Assembly: GCA_050694015.1 (NCBI GenBank)
Contig: JBOGWY010000001.1
Span: forward strand, 1-5,789
Reading direction: 5' to 3'
Length of the DNA: 5,789 nt
Source: JBOGWY01 sp050694015
GTDB lineage: Bacteria; Actinomycetota; CADDZG01; WHSQ01
This document shows, in pieces, positions 5,396-5,789 of the stretch. The first letter of the stretch is position 1; the number at the start of each line of letters is the position of its first letter. Both the position numbers and the translations under genes were made by a program. The notes beneath the pieces are model-generated. The model was not told where the DNA came from, did no database searches, and saw nothing but the letters and a program-made list of their open reading frames with translations.

Positions 5396-5789
5396 ATGGA
5401 GTTCCGCCGGATCGAACGTTTTCCGCCGTACGTCTTCTCTATCGTCAACGAGCTGAAAGCTGCAGCTCGACACCAAGGCGAGGACATCATCGATCTCGGG
5501 ATGGGCAATCCCGATATCCCTACGCCCGAGCCAGTTGTCGAGAAGCTCAAGGAAGCCGTCGACAACCCGCGCAACCATCGCTACTCGGCATCGCGCGGCA
5601 TCCCCAAGCTCCGCCGGGCGATATGCGATCTTTACGAACGCGGTTGGGATGTCACTCTCGACCCCGACACGGAAGCCGTTGTCACGATCGGAGCCAAGGA
5701 AGGGCTGACACACCTCGCGTGGGTGTTGCTCGGTCCCGGTGACTCGGTCATCGTTCCCGAGCCGACGTACCCGATCCACACCTACGCGA
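5396..5789 (+). CDS. alaC: PLP-dependent class I/II aminotransferase, AlaC-like (3' end outside window)
   Basis: The first 131 residues are present and the frame is open at the window edge. The opening RIERFPPYVF, then ELKAAAR, GEDIIDLGMGNPDIPTP (28-44) and YSASRGIPKLRRAI (63-76) closely follow the pattern of the AlaC/YfdZ alanine transaminase group as I remember it. GAKEGL (99-104) is the PLP-phosphate loop and PEPTYPIH (121-128) carries the tyrosine near the cofactor. The catalytic lysine lies beyond the window. Such enzymes transfer amino groups between glutamate and pyruvate or related 2-oxo acids in the cytoplasm; LL-diaminopimelate aminotransferase (DapL) and methionine or aspartate aminotransferases are related and cannot be excluded from this part alone. 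No Shine-Dalgarno stands before the ATG, in line with the leaderless promoter. Confidence 0.88.
   Translation, partial: MEFRRIERFPPYVFSIVNELKAAARHQGEDIIDLGMGNPDIPTPEPVVEKLKEAVDNPRNHRYSASRGIPKLRRAICDLYERGWDVTLDPDTEAVVTIGAKEGLTHLAWVLLGPGDSVIVPEPTYPIHTYA

Noticed and set aside
5369..5779. Minus-strand 136-codon reading frame at the right end
   Set aside because: The plus strand here encodes an unmistakable aminotransferase that is open at the window edge; the minus frame has no recognisable content.

Overview
The window reads as chromosomal DNA of a GC-rich bacterium, most likely a member of the Actinomycetota. The support is strong G/C preference at third codon positions, a GTG start, TANNNT -10 boxes lying five or six bases upstream of ATG codons (the pattern of leaderless transcripts, common in that phylum), and a small ribbon-helix-helix protein whose C-terminal half resembles a conserved actinobacterial type. 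The lineage is an inference from sequence style; nothing here fixes the genus.

Layout. Bases 1-24 hold the right half of what looks like a CsoR-type copper operator, fused to a -10 box and a probable leaderless start. Bases 16/22-2283 encode a complete Cu(+)-exporting P1B-1 ATPase (CopA). Two more genes follow on the same strand, each overlapping the previous one by four bases: a stand-alone 5'-3' exonuclease / flap endonuclease of the PolA N-terminal type (2280-3140) and a histidine-phosphatase (phosphoglycerate mutase-like) enzyme (3137-3766). A short AT-rich convergent gap (3767-3849) carries an unusual phased set of TCAGA/TCTGA inverted repeats. On the minus strand lies an S1C (HtrA/DegP-type) serine protease with a PDZ domain but no visible membrane anchor (3850-4815). 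A 41-base divergent gap contains a 22-bp hyphenated dyad, and then comes a plus-strand gene for a 168-residue protein with a likely ribbon-helix-helix domain (4857-5363). The window ends inside an AlaC-like class I/II aminotransferase (5396 onward).

How they fit together. The first three genes form one probable transcription unit, plausibly started by copper through the operator at the left edge. Copper export, a DNA-repair nuclease and a small phosphatase is an uncommon mixture and may only reflect packing. The protease and the RHH gene share one divergent control region, and the dyad there is a natural candidate for binding by the RHH protein or another regulator. The aminotransferase has its own extended -10 promoter. 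I see no mobile element, CRISPR array, RNA gene or phage gene. Most of the window is ordinary chromosomal content; the less explained parts are the two short intergenic regions and the RHH protein's N-terminal part.
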